A stretch of DNA of 64,000 nucleotides, taken from Capnocytophaga gingivalis ATCC 33624 (GTDB lineage Bacteria > Bacteroidota > Bacteroidia > Flavobacteriales > Flavobacteriaceae). Made by a program: the position numbers and the translations under genes. How positions within the stretch are numbered: position 1 is the first letter of the stretch; each line of letters opens with the position of its first letter. Where the stretch lies: the NCBI RefSeq assembly GCF_000174755.1, contig NZ_ACLQ01000035.1, positions 62,001-126,000 on the forward strand. The letters are read 5' to 3'. The notes under the pieces were generated by a model. That model did no database searches and was not told where the DNA came from. It saw nothing but the letters and a program-made list of their open reading frames with translations. Shown here one piece after another: positions 9,781 through 18,350 of this stretch.

Positions 9781-10959
9781 ATGGGAAATCTAATCAAATC
9801 AATTGTTATATCTACCTTGGGATTATTCACTATCGCCTTTATCTCTACCAGTTGTAACAAGGAAACAGTAGAGCAGCTCAAGGTAAAAAAAGCCAGTCGT
9901 ATCTATATAGGTGACGGCACTCCACTCTTGGACAAAGGAGAAGCAGGTGATTATTATATTGATAAACTCACAGGACTTCTCTATGGCCCCAAATCCGAAG
10001 AAAATGGTTGGGGAAAAAATCCTATCAAGCTCCTTGATGACAAGCAGTTATCTGGTAATACTTTTGTATCTGGTCAAGGTGCTCCCTCAGCTGACCAAGG
10101 AAAAATAGGTGACTTATACATTGACAAACAGAATCTTAAGATGTATGGTCCTAAAAGTGAACAAGGTTGGGGCAACCCTTACGAATTGGGGGATAGAACC
10201 CCTCATACTCCCAAAGACGAATGGCCTGACTATAGGCTTAGCAAAGATGGCAAAACCCTCCTTGCTTGGGTAAACCAACGTACTATACACATTGACATGC
10301 GTACTGACTCGAAACTCAATCAAGTAACTACTATTGCCAAAGAAGCTTTTACCCCTTCGTATGGTCTTACTTCTATTATCATTTCTGACAATGTAACCAA
10401 AATAGAAGAAAGTGCTTTCTCCGCACTGCCCTTCTTAGAAGTGGTCACTCTTCCTGGTAGTATCAAGGAAATTGTACGAGGACTATTCAACCAATGTCCT
10501 AGACTTAGGGTCATCAATCTTAATGAAGGAATACAGAGCATAGGAGATTTTTCTCTCTCAGATGCAAGTTTTGAAGAAATTAACCTACCTTCCTCCGTAC
10601 GCAAGATAGGTGGATATGCCTTTGCCAACAATGAAAAACTACTGAAAATAAAACTGCGTGAAGGCCTTAAAGAAATCGGAAGTAGTGCTTTTGCCCATTG
10701 TACAGAACTCACTCATTTTGAGATTCCTGCAAGTGTAGAACGCATAGGAGAAGGAGCTTTTTCAGACTGCCATAATGTAAATACCCTTGTACTCCACTCC
10801 AAAGAGATTCCTAAGTGGCCTAACTATCACTTAGCTGATTTCGAAGAACTTGTGGACATATACGTTCCTGATGAAAGTGTAACCCTCTACAAAAATGACC
10901 CAGAATGGGAACCCGATTGGGGAAAGATAAAACCTATCTCCAAAATGCCCAAACAATAA
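9781..10959 (+). CDS. BspA-like leucine-rich-repeat lipoprotein 2
   Basis: 392 residues and a paralogue of the previous gene over its whole length. Lipoprotein signal peptide to Cys25 (STSCNKE), two N-terminal modules with cores GDYYIDKLTGLLYGPK and GDLYIDKQNLKMYGPK, the shared linker (WPDYRLSKDGKTLLAWVN), then LRR_5 repeats (IEESAFSALPFLEVVTL, IGGYAFANNEKLLKIKL, IGEGAFSDCHNVNTLVL) and the end IYVPDESVTLYKND. The two genes probably arose by tandem duplication and diverged in the repeats. A strong hairpin follows before the next gene. Role inferred as a surface binding protein. Confidence 0.85.
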   Translation: MGNLIKSIVISTLGLFTIAFISTSCNKETVEQLKVKKASRIYIGDGTPLLDKGEAGDYYIDKLTGLLYGPKSEENGWGKNPIKLLDDKQLSGNTFVSGQGAPSADQGKIGDLYIDKQNLKMYGPKSEQGWGNPYELGDRTPHTPKDEWPDYRLSKDGKTLLAWVNQRTIHIDMRTDSKLNQVTTIAKEAFTPSYGLTSIIISDNVTKIEESAFSALPFLEVVTLPGSIKEIVRGLFNQCPRLRVINLNEGIQSIGDFSLSDASFEEINLPSSVRKIGGYAFANNEKLLKIKLREGLKEIGSSAFAHCTELTHFEIPASVERIGEGAFSDCHNVNTLVLHSKEIPKWPNYHLADFEELVDIYVPDESVTLYKNDPEWEPDWGKIKPISKMPKQ

Positions 10960-10969
10960 AAAGGAGTTT

Positions 10970-10999
10970 GACTTAGCCTACACTGATGTAGGCTAAGTC
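10970..10999. other. Perfect hairpin between LRR lipoprotein genes 2 and 3
   Basis: A 13-bp perfect stem (GACTTAGCCTACA and its complement) with a CTGA loop. The plus-strand side is not followed by a T run, so it is not a classical terminator; it may be an attenuator, an mRNA-stabilising or an RNA-processing element that sets the ratio of upstream and downstream genes. Confidence 0.6.
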
Positions 11000-11043
11000 A
11001 GCCCCTAATCATTCTTCTATTTTTTAATTCCAACTATCACTTT

Positions 11044-13962
11044 ATGAAAAAAGTATTCTTAGCCAGTTTAGCCATTTTCACAGCTATTCTTATCCTCAAT
11101 TGTAGCAAAGAGGAATCCAAAAACAACGCTTCTTTGAAGCCGTTCGAACTTACCCCTACCGAGGTAAAAGTACCCATAGGAGAAACTACAACACTTACCA
11201 TTAGCTCTGGCAATGGCTCATATAGAATTAATCAAAGTACTGAAAGTAAGGAAATTGTAGAAATCACTCTAAACAACGAAAATCAAAATATCCTTATAAA
11301 AGCTCTTAAGTCAGGTACTACAACCGCCTCTGTCACTGATCTGCTCAGCAAGACAGATCTTACTATCTCCATACAAGCAATCATTCCTCCTTCTTACTAT
11401 ACCTTGAGTGAAGACAAAAAAACACTGCTTAAGTGGAATGATACTCATTTGGAAGAACTTGACCTTTCTTCTGACCCTATTCTCAAAGAAATTACTTCTA
11501 TCGGACAAGGTGCTTTCAAGGAAAATAGTACCCTAAAGAAAATTACACTTCATGAAAAGATTGTTTTCCTCTCTAAGGAAAGCTTTGCAAAGGTATCCAA
11601 ATTAGAGACTATCAAGCTACCTAATTCTATAACTTCTATAGGTGAAGGTGCTTTTGCTGGTTGTACAGCACTAAAGGAAGTTACACTTCCTGAAAATGAT
11701 TCCTTTACCTCTATTCCTAAAAGAGCTTTTGAAGAATGTAAGAGCCTTAGTACCTTACACCTTCCTAACACAATTAATGAGATAGGTATTCTTGCTTTTG
11801 CTGATGCAGGGCTCAAGGAAATACATTTCCCTGAGAACCTACTGACAATTAACCAGCAGGCTTTTGCTGGCAATAAAGAGCTTACTGAAATTACAATTCC
11901 TAAGAATGTGACCCTTATCAGCTTAGCGGCTTTCCAAGAAACAGCCCTGAAGACTATTAAAATAGAAGCCACCCTCCCACCTGCCCTGAAGTTTGGCATA
12001 GACTCCCAAACACAACAAGCGATAGAACCTTTCCCCTCCTCTACCCTACAGAATATCTTTGTTCCTGAGCATGTGACCCAGACCTATCGTGACAAAGAAG
12101 GATGGCATAACTACGCTACTATTATCAACAAAAACAGGGAATTCAAGCACTTAATTATCCGCCCTACTGAGGTAACTCTTTTTGTAGAGGAGGTAAAACA
12201 GTTAGAAATTGTATCTGGAAACGATGATTATGATCTCGAAAGATCAGAGAGCTCTAAAGAAATTGCGTTCATTGGAATCACTAACAATCAGAAAATATTA
12301 GGTATCCGAGGAAAAAAAGTAGGCGCTTTCAAAGCTACCATTGTGGATAAGATAACCAAAGAGAAAGTAGAAATCTCTATCACAGTACTCAATTCTTTTA
12401 CACTTTCTCCCAAGCAATTAACTCTTACTGTTGGGCAGAGCAAAGAAGTTATCATAGATGGCAATGGAGACTATGAAATCCCTACCAATACTCATGTAAC
12501 CCTGAGTCTTTCTGGAGATAAAAAGAAACTTATAGTCAAGGGATTACAAGAGGGAGATACACAAGTGGTTATCAAGGATAAGAAAGCCAATCTGTCAGCT
12601 ACCCTAAGTATCAAAGTAATGGCCGCAGCACCCTCTATCAAAGAATTTAGCCTATCTGCAAGCCAACTCACTCTAAAGATGAACGAAGAGAAAAGAGTAA
12701 TCCTACAAGGAAATGAAGATTATGAGATAGGAAACTGCCAAATCGCACAGCTTACCCTATCAGATGATAAGAAAACGCTTACTGTAAAAGCAGTAAAAGC
12801 AGGAGAAGAAACCATTAAGATAAAAGACAAAAAGGCGAACAAGGAACTGCCCTTACATATTGCTGTCCTAAGGCCTTTTAGTATCAATCCTAGTACTTTG
12901 AATATCAAAGTAGGGCAAACTCAATCCATTGCTATAGAGGGAGGAGGACGTTACCAGATAAGTCAAAACTCTTTGGTAGAGGTAGTCTCCCAGAGCGAAC
13001 ATCTGATTACCTTCAAAGGGAAAACTGTAGGTAGTGGAAGTATCTCTATCAAAGACGAGCGTGCCAATAAGACCCTTGAGCTTACTGTAAAAGTTACACA
13101 AGCTTTGGTTCCCTTTCATATCTCCCCTTCTACCATACATGTGAAAGTAGGTGAGACAAAGACTGTAACTATCACCGGCAATGGAAAATATGAACTAAGT
13201 AAAACCTCCAGCCCTTATGTAGAACTAACCCTTAACCAAGCAGGAACACTTACTATCAAGGGAAAAGCCAAGGGAGAAGAAACACTCTATGTACGTGACC
13301 TCAATAGTGTTAGTGAAGAGAAAGACAAAAATGACGACAAGGATCATGATTCCGAGGACAATGAAGAAGCCAAAAACTATGAGTCTCGTAAACTCACCAT
13401 TACGATACTCCCCGCTACTATGGAGAAACAATTCGAAGCGGATGGATATACTCTTAACAAATGGCTGGATATGAGTACTGAAGAGGTGGATTTCACCCAG
13501 ATTCCCGCACTAAAAAATATAGGAATGATAGGCGAAGGGGCTTTCAAAGGACTTACACAGCTAAAAAAGATAGTTTTACCCAGTAGCCTTGAGTATATAG
13601 ATTCTGATGCTTTCGCTCATTGTTCCCTCTTAGAATCTGTTAAATTGCAAGGAAATAACTTAGATGAGATAGCAAGAGGCGCCTTCTCTGACTGTAGAAA
13701 CCTCCGACGTTTGGATATACCTTCCTCTGTTCGCAAGATCAATGGAGAAGCTTTTAATGGCTGTACTTCATTAAGAACCATTATTCTCAGACACACCTCT
13801 GTTTGCTCCTTACATATGGCCATGGGGTATATAGAAAACTTAGTTGCCATCTATGTACCTGATTCTCTTGTAGAATCCTACAAAAATGATATGGACTGGG
13901 AACTTTATAAAAACAAAATAAAGCCTATTTCTGAGCTAACTAATAGAAAAATAAGAAAATAA
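11044..13962 (+). CDS. Large lipoprotein with Ig-like (BIG2-type) repeats and two LRR blocks
   Basis: 972 residues. Lipoprotein signal peptide to Cys20 (LNCSKEE; Lys and acidic residues after the Cys match the Capnocytophaga surface-export pattern). A first Ig-like repeat (about 30-118) is followed by LRR_5 block 1 (about 119-355), five more Ig-like repeats starting near residues 369, 450, 532, 610 and 688 with the pattern LSPxxLTLxVGxxxxVxIxGNGxYEI, and LRR block 2 (about 793-972). The last Ig-like repeat carries a very acidic insertion (about 755-783), possibly a metal site or linker. The stalk-like Ig repeats would hold the LRR blocks away from the membrane. Ligand unknown. Confidence 0.83.
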   Translation: MKKVFLASLAIFTAILILNCSKEESKNNASLKPFELTPTEVKVPIGETTTLTISSGNGSYRINQSTESKEIVEITLNNENQNILIKALKSGTTTASVTDLLSKTDLTISIQAIIPPSYYTLSEDKKTLLKWNDTHLEELDLSSDPILKEITSIGQGAFKENSTLKKITLHEKIVFLSKESFAKVSKLETIKLPNSITSIGEGAFAGCTALKEVTLPENDSFTSIPKRAFEECKSLSTLHLPNTINEIGILAFADAGLKEIHFPENLLTINQQAFAGNKELTEITIPKNVTLISLAAFQETALKTIKIEATLPPALKFGIDSQTQQAIEPFPSSTLQNIFVPEHVTQTYRDKEGWHNYATIINKNREFKHLIIRPTEVTLFVEEVKQLEIVSGNDDYDLERSESSKEIAFIGITNNQKILGIRGKKVGAFKATIVDKITKEKVEISITVLNSFTLSPKQLTLTVGQSKEVIIDGNGDYEIPTNTHVTLSLSGDKKKLIVKGLQEGDTQVVIKDKKANLSATLSIKVMAAAPSIKEFSLSASQLTLKMNEEKRVILQGNEDYEIGNCQIAQLTLSDDKKTLTVKAVKAGEETIKIKDKKANKELPLHIAVLRPFSINPSTLNIKVGQTQSIAIEGGGRYQISQNSLVEVVSQSEHLITFKGKTVGSGSISIKDERANKTLELTVKVTQALVPFHISPSTIHVKVGETKTVTITGNGKYELSKTSSPYVELTLNQAGTLTIKGKAKGEETLYVRDLNSVSEEKDKNDDKDHDSEDNEEAKNYESRKLTITILPATMEKQFEADGYTLNKWLDMSTEEVDFTQIPALKNIGMIGEGAFKGLTQLKKIVLPSSLEYIDSDAFAHCSLLESVKLQGNNLDEIARGAFSDCRNLRRLDIPSSVRKINGEAFNGCTSLRTIILRHTSVCSLHMAMGYIENLVAIYVPDSLVESYKNDMDWELYKNKIKPISELTNRKIRK

Positions 13963-13974
13963 TTACTTATAAAG

Positions 13975-14847
13975 ATGAAAAAAATATATATACTTCCGTT
14001 ACTTTCCTTACTACTATTTGCTTGTCAAAAGGAGAACTCTCAAGGAAAAGAAAACCCTGGCAAGCCTACACCAGAGAAGCCTCAGCCTACACCTATACCT
14101 CCTACTCCCCCTACCAAGGAGAAGACCCCTGAGGAATTACTCGAAGGAGAATGGCGCTTGCTTTCTATCAAAGATAGCAATGATCCTTTGGAGAGAGAAC
14201 TCTCCAACTGTAAGCGACAATCCTCTATTACCTTTTCCAAAGAGTACAAAGCATCAGAAGTTTCTTATTACTTAGACAAAGAATTGGGAGAATGCAAACA
14301 TAATTCTCACCAATATACCGTAAGTATTCAGAAGGATCAACTTACCCTTACAGAAGGAACCCAAAAAGAGACTTACACCTATCAGATTCAGGAAAATATT
14401 CTTACCCTTAGTTTCCCTCTAAAACAGAAAGATGGAAAAACTATCACAGTAACTACCACCTATAAAAAGCATTACCTATACAATCCTAAAAAGGAATTGG
14501 TGGGTACTTGGTATATTCATCACTTAAAAAGAGCGGGATATGATTACAATGATATACTGGAAAATGGACAATGTATGACTAAAGAAAAGATCATATTTAC
14601 AGATACAGATATCAAAATCTATCAATATGATTTGGGTAGCTTACAGTGTAAAGAAGTCATTTACCAAGGAGCATATGAGATTTCTGAAGATCTGAGTAAA
14701 ATCATCGTTACCTCCAAAAGAAATGGATTCAAAGGTAACCGAGAATTCTTCCTCAATGATGGCACTTTGGAACTGTTTGGATATATAGCCAATGGGGATT
14801 TAGAACAGAAATTTTATAGAAAAGAAAAGAAATATACTGATGAGTAA
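13975..14847 (+). CDS. Lipoprotein with two lipocalin-like domains
   Basis: 290 residues with a lipoprotein signal peptide to Cys17 (FACQKEN), a Pro-rich linker (about 27-50), and two similar halves of about 110 residues. Each half starts with a G-(E/T)-W motif (LEGEWRLLSIKD; LVGTWYIHHLKR) and continues as beta-strands with a Cys pair (ELGECKHN; LGSLQCKEV), typical of Bacteroidota lipocalin-like lipoproteins. Its end overlaps the start of the TonB receptor gene by 8 bases, so the two are translationally coupled. It could bind a small hydrophobic ligand passed to the receptor, but that is inference. Confidence 0.75.
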   Translation: MKKIYILPLLSLLLFACQKENSQGKENPGKPTPEKPQPTPIPPTPPTKEKTPEELLEGEWRLLSIKDSNDPLERELSNCKRQSSITFSKEYKASEVSYYLDKELGECKHNSHQYTVSIQKDQLTLTEGTQKETYTYQIQENILTLSFPLKQKDGKTITVTTTYKKHYLYNPKKELVGTWYIHHLKRAGYDYNDILENGQCMTKEKIIFTDTDIKIYQYDLGSLQCKEVIYQGAYEISEDLSKIIVTSKRNGFKGNREFFLNDGTLELFGYIANGDLEQKFYRKEKKYTDE

Positions 14848-16942
14848 TAGGATTTTTTTCACCTTATTTTTCTCTTTATTCCCATATATCCTCCTCTCTC
14901 AAGAAGAAAAAGATAAGATGTATTCTTTGGATTCTGTGGTCGTATCTGCTCAAATAGAACCCCAATCGATTAAGAAATCTGTTAAGAATGTACAGGTCAT
15001 TAGCAAGGAACAGATTCAAAAAATGGGTGCAGTAAACCTCGCTGATGTGCTCAACCAATATGTCAATATCACAGTGCTTCCCAATGTCAATACTGGAAAA
15101 CAGACAGTATCCATGATGGGATTAGGAGAAAACTATTTCAAGGTTCTGGTAGATAATATCCCCTTAGTCAGTGAGAATGGTTTTGGTAATAATACAGACC
15201 TTTCACAGGTGAACTTGGACGATGTAGAACGTATCGAAATTGTAGAGGGAGCTATGGGGGTCACCCATGGAGCTAATGCTGTCACGGGTATACTCAACAT
15301 CATTACTAAGAAATCAAATAAACATCGTTGGGAAGTGGGCTATACCATACAGGAAGAAAGTATTGGTTCCGAATACAATCTTTCGAATAAGGGACGACAT
15401 ATACAAACCTTCAAGGCCTCTCATAGCCTAAATGATTCTTGGTTTTTCTCCTTGGGAAGTACTCATAATAAGTATCAAGGATTTTGGAATGGATATCATG
15501 GAAAAAACTATTTCCAAACAGATGGGAAAAGAGGGTATCGCACCTCTCCCTATGAGAGCCTACAGAGCAATGCTCTACTTAGCTATCGAAAAGATAAGCT
15601 AAAGCTCCTCTATAAGTTTGAATATATGAACGAACGGTTTGAGGCTTATGATCGCACTGCTGAATCTACCTTTAGTCCGCTCTACAGAAGTTATCATTTT
15701 GGGGATGACCGTCGTGATTTTTATTTGCGCTATTTCCATCATCTGAATCTCAATGGAGCACTCTCTAAGTGGCTCTATAATGTTTCTTTTTCTTACCAAT
15801 ACCAAGAACGCAAAGAAGAAGAGTTTCGCTATATGATCGAGTATCAAAAGGAAATCAATAATAAGGAAAGAAAAACACATTCGATGCGGGTATTCTACTC
15901 CACCGGAAGTGTAAGTCGTCCCTTAGCCCACAAGAAACTCCTCTGGCAAATGGGGTATGAACTGACACGTAATACCGGATTCTCCTTGATCACTGATCAA
16001 GGACAAACCCTCAAGGAAGTAGAGCGACAGGTGGATAACTATGACCTATATTCTGTATTAGAATGGCATCTTTCTGATCATTTTTCCCTTCGCCCTGGGG
16101 GCAGAGTTTCCTTCCAGCGTCTTTTTCAGAACCAATATGCTTATTCCTTGGGTAGCAGATGGACTCTTGATAACCATTGGGAATGGAGGGCTTCTGTAGG
16201 AAAATCCTATAGAACTCCCAGCTTTGAGGAACTATATACTAAGAGTGTCTTCTTAGGGCATGCTTTCTTAGGAAATGAAAACCTACTTCCTGAAAAAGGC
16301 CTCTCGGCAGAGACCAGTATCAAAAAAACTTCTCTCATAAGAGAGGAAGGGGTACTAACCCAGAGCTTAGGGCTTGATTATAACAATATCAAGGACAAAA
16401 TCCATAGTGTACTCTTGGATATGACCAATGGAATGCCACATACGCAATATATCAATATCAGTAAGTACACAAGCTATAACCTCTCTACCTCTCACAGTCT
16501 AAAGCTATCAGCCTGGGAGGCTTCTCTAAGAGGTGCTTTTACTTGGATTTCTCAAAAAATTGATACAGAACGCTATAGGACTGATGATCGCTACCTACTG
16601 AATATCAATGCCAATGCTAGCCTTTCCTATACAGTAGAGAAGTGGAACACTTCTTTTTCAGCTTATTACAAATTCGTAGGAAAGTCTCAGATGTGGCAAA
16701 TGTCCAGTACAGGATATGTCATAGCTGACTTAGACCCCTATGGGTGGTTGGATGTTTCTATACAAAAAAGATGCTTTCAGCGAAAGTTAGAAATCACCTT
16801 AGGCTCACGAAATGTACTTAATACTATGGATGTGGGACTGTATCAAAAAACTATGGCTGGGGAAAAAGTGCGACTTAACTTTCCTATGGGAAATGGACGA
16901 AACTATTTTCTAAAGCTTACTTATAACCTGAATATAAATTAA
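14840..16942 (+). CDS. TonB-dependent outer-membrane receptor (probable heme/iron type)
   Basis: 700 residues: signal peptide (about 1-20), a TonB-box-like stretch (LDSVVVSAQ), a plug domain (about 40-150, with VERIEIVEGAMGVTHGANAV and GILNIITKK) and a 22-strand-type barrel. There is no N-terminal carboxypeptidase-like extension, so it is not SusC-like. Near residues 455-485 it has YRTPSFEELY and GNENLLPEKG, corresponding to the YRAP and NPDL signature blocks of heme receptors such as HmuR, with changes. The HmuY-like lipoprotein gene 12 bases downstream supports a role in heme or iron uptake. Substrate is inferred, not proven. Confidence 0.85.
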   Translation: MSNRIFFTLFFSLFPYILLSQEEKDKMYSLDSVVVSAQIEPQSIKKSVKNVQVISKEQIQKMGAVNLADVLNQYVNITVLPNVNTGKQTVSMMGLGENYFKVLVDNIPLVSENGFGNNTDLSQVNLDDVERIEIVEGAMGVTHGANAVTGILNIITKKSNKHRWEVGYTIQEESIGSEYNLSNKGRHIQTFKASHSLNDSWFFSLGSTHNKYQGFWNGYHGKNYFQTDGKRGYRTSPYESLQSNALLSYRKDKLKLLYKFEYMNERFEAYDRTAESTFSPLYRSYHFGDDRRDFYLRYFHHLNLNGALSKWLYNVSFSYQYQERKEEEFRYMIEYQKEINNKERKTHSMRVFYSTGSVSRPLAHKKLLWQMGYELTRNTGFSLITDQGQTLKEVERQVDNYDLYSVLEWHLSDHFSLRPGGRVSFQRLFQNQYAYSLGSRWTLDNHWEWRASVGKSYRTPSFEELYTKSVFLGHAFLGNENLLPEKGLSAETSIKKTSLIREEGVLTQSLGLDYNNIKDKIHSVLLDMTNGMPHTQYINISKYTSYNLSTSHSLKLSAWEASLRGAFTWISQKIDTERYRTDDRYLLNINANASLSYTVEKWNTSFSAYYKFVGKSQMWQMSSTGYVIADLDPYGWLDVSIQKRCFQRKLEITLGSRNVLNTMDVGLYQKTMAGEKVRLNFPMGNGRNYFLKLTYNLNIN

Positions 16943-16954
16943 TTACATAAAGAT

Positions 16955-18151
16955 ATGAGAAAATATTTTTTGATGCTCTCCCTCATTGGAGGGCTATTGG
17001 TAAACTGCTCTAAAGCAGATGAAACGGAGAAAAAACCGCTTCCCCCTACCCCCTCCCCAGCTCCTACCCCTTCTCCTGAGAAGAATCTTATAGAAGCAGG
17101 TAAGGCATATACCCTACTCCCTGAAGTAGGTGGAGCTAACGAACCCAATCAGGTATATGTAGATCTCAGTTCTGGGAAAATGACTTCCATAAGAAGAGAT
17201 GCTTGGGACTTGGCTTTCTATTGTGGAGACGATTTCAGGGTTATCCTAAATCCCTCTATTGCTATGACGGTAAAGGAAACTCCTTTTACCGATATACACA
17301 AGTTTGTAGCTCCTGTATCTGAAATTCTCTTTGATGATGACCCTAAGCTACCTTCTCGAAAACCTATTGCCGATCACCTAATTGATGATCCTAGAGGTAT
17401 CCTACAAGAAGAAGCAGGACTAAAAGGAACCGGTACGGCTATTGCACAGATTTCTGAAAAGGAAGAAGAAAATAAAGTATACCTCCTAAACCTTGGGAAT
17501 GAGATAAGTACCACTACTCCTGAAACTGGAGGTATAAACCTACAAGGAGCACACCGAGGTTTTATGAAGATACGTGTAAAAAGAAGTGGTAATGGATATG
17601 AGATCTCTTATGCCAAAAATGATGAACTCAAAGATATCAAAACTGTTACTATCTCTAAAAATGCAGATTATAACTTTGTTTTCCTAAACCTCTCCACTGG
17701 AAAAACCGTACAAGTACAACCCAAAAAGAAGGATTGGGATCTATGCTTTACCCCCTCTACTAGTTGGTTCAGTACTGAAAAAGAGAAAATAGGTTCTCCT
17801 TTTAATAGTACTACTTTTTTTCCTGATATGATTATCAGTAACCTACATGGCCAAACGAAAGCTACTATATTTCAATCCTCTGATAAGAGTGAAGAAAAGC
17901 GTAATGTTGAATATAGCGCTTATACGAAGGAGAAAGCCTTGAAAATTAATTTTTCTTTAGAAAAATATAATAACCAGATGATTATAGGTAGAAATTGGCG
18001 TGATAATCAATTGGGAGCTCTTATAAGAAATGAGTTATTTTATCTTATCAAAGATGGAGATGGAAACTACTTCAAGCTCAAGATATTATCTATGAAAAAT
18101 GATAAAGGAGAGCGTGGTTACCCTGCCTTCGAATATGAGTTGCTAAAGTAG
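16955..18151 (+). CDS. HmuY-family lipoprotein with two HmuY-like modules
   Basis: 398 residues. Lipoprotein signal peptide to Cys18 (VNCSKADE), a Pro-rich linker (about 28-46), then two modules that each start with the same pattern: VYVDLSSGK...AWDLAF (about 67-90) and VFLNLSTGK...DWDLCF (about 246-270). This pattern opens HmuY-family domains, which in Porphyromonas gingivalis capture heme at the cell surface and hand it to the TonB receptor HmuR. Usual family members are near 200-220 residues, so this one seems to be an internal duplication. The heme-ligand histidines of HmuY are not obvious, so the ligand may differ. Last gene of the locus. Confidence 0.75.
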   Translation: MRKYFLMLSLIGGLLVNCSKADETEKKPLPPTPSPAPTPSPEKNLIEAGKAYTLLPEVGGANEPNQVYVDLSSGKMTSIRRDAWDLAFYCGDDFRVILNPSIAMTVKETPFTDIHKFVAPVSEILFDDDPKLPSRKPIADHLIDDPRGILQEEAGLKGTGTAIAQISEKEEENKVYLLNLGNEISTTTPETGGINLQGAHRGFMKIRVKRSGNGYEISYAKNDELKDIKTVTISKNADYNFVFLNLSTGKTVQVQPKKKDWDLCFTPSTSWFSTEKEKIGSPFNSTTFFPDMIISNLHGQTKATIFQSSDKSEEKRNVEYSAYTKEKALKINFSLEKYNNQMIIGRNWRDNQLGALIRNELFYLIKDGDGNYFKLKILSMKNDKGERGYPAFEYELLK

Positions 18152-18167
18152 AGACAAAGGGTAAAAC

Positions 18168-18350
18168 AAAAAGGCTGTCTGAAAAGTCTAAAATATTGTC
18201 TTTCAAAAGTTTAAATTGAATATTTTTATATTTTATTCTATTGAAAATCAGGTATTTTAGATTCTGTTGTAGGGGCAAAGTCCGCGAACAAGCGGAGTAT
18301 GTGATGCAATTTGCCCGCTAAAAACAAGACTTTTCGGACAGTCTCTTTTT
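18168..18350. repeat. 183-bp element with terminal inverted repeats (MITE- or REP-like)
   Basis: The left end (GCTGTCTGAAAAGTCT, 18174-18189) and the complement of the right end (ACTGTCCGAAAAGTCT) match at 14 of 16 bases and are bordered by A and T runs. Inside lie nested palindromes: GGGCAAA (18273-18279) with TTTGCCC (18310-18316), and CCGC with GCGG (18282-18295). It encodes no protein. It separates two convergent genes and could also terminate both. The internal palindrome resembles dispersed intergenic repeats seen in several Bacteroidota genomes. Confidence 0.6.
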
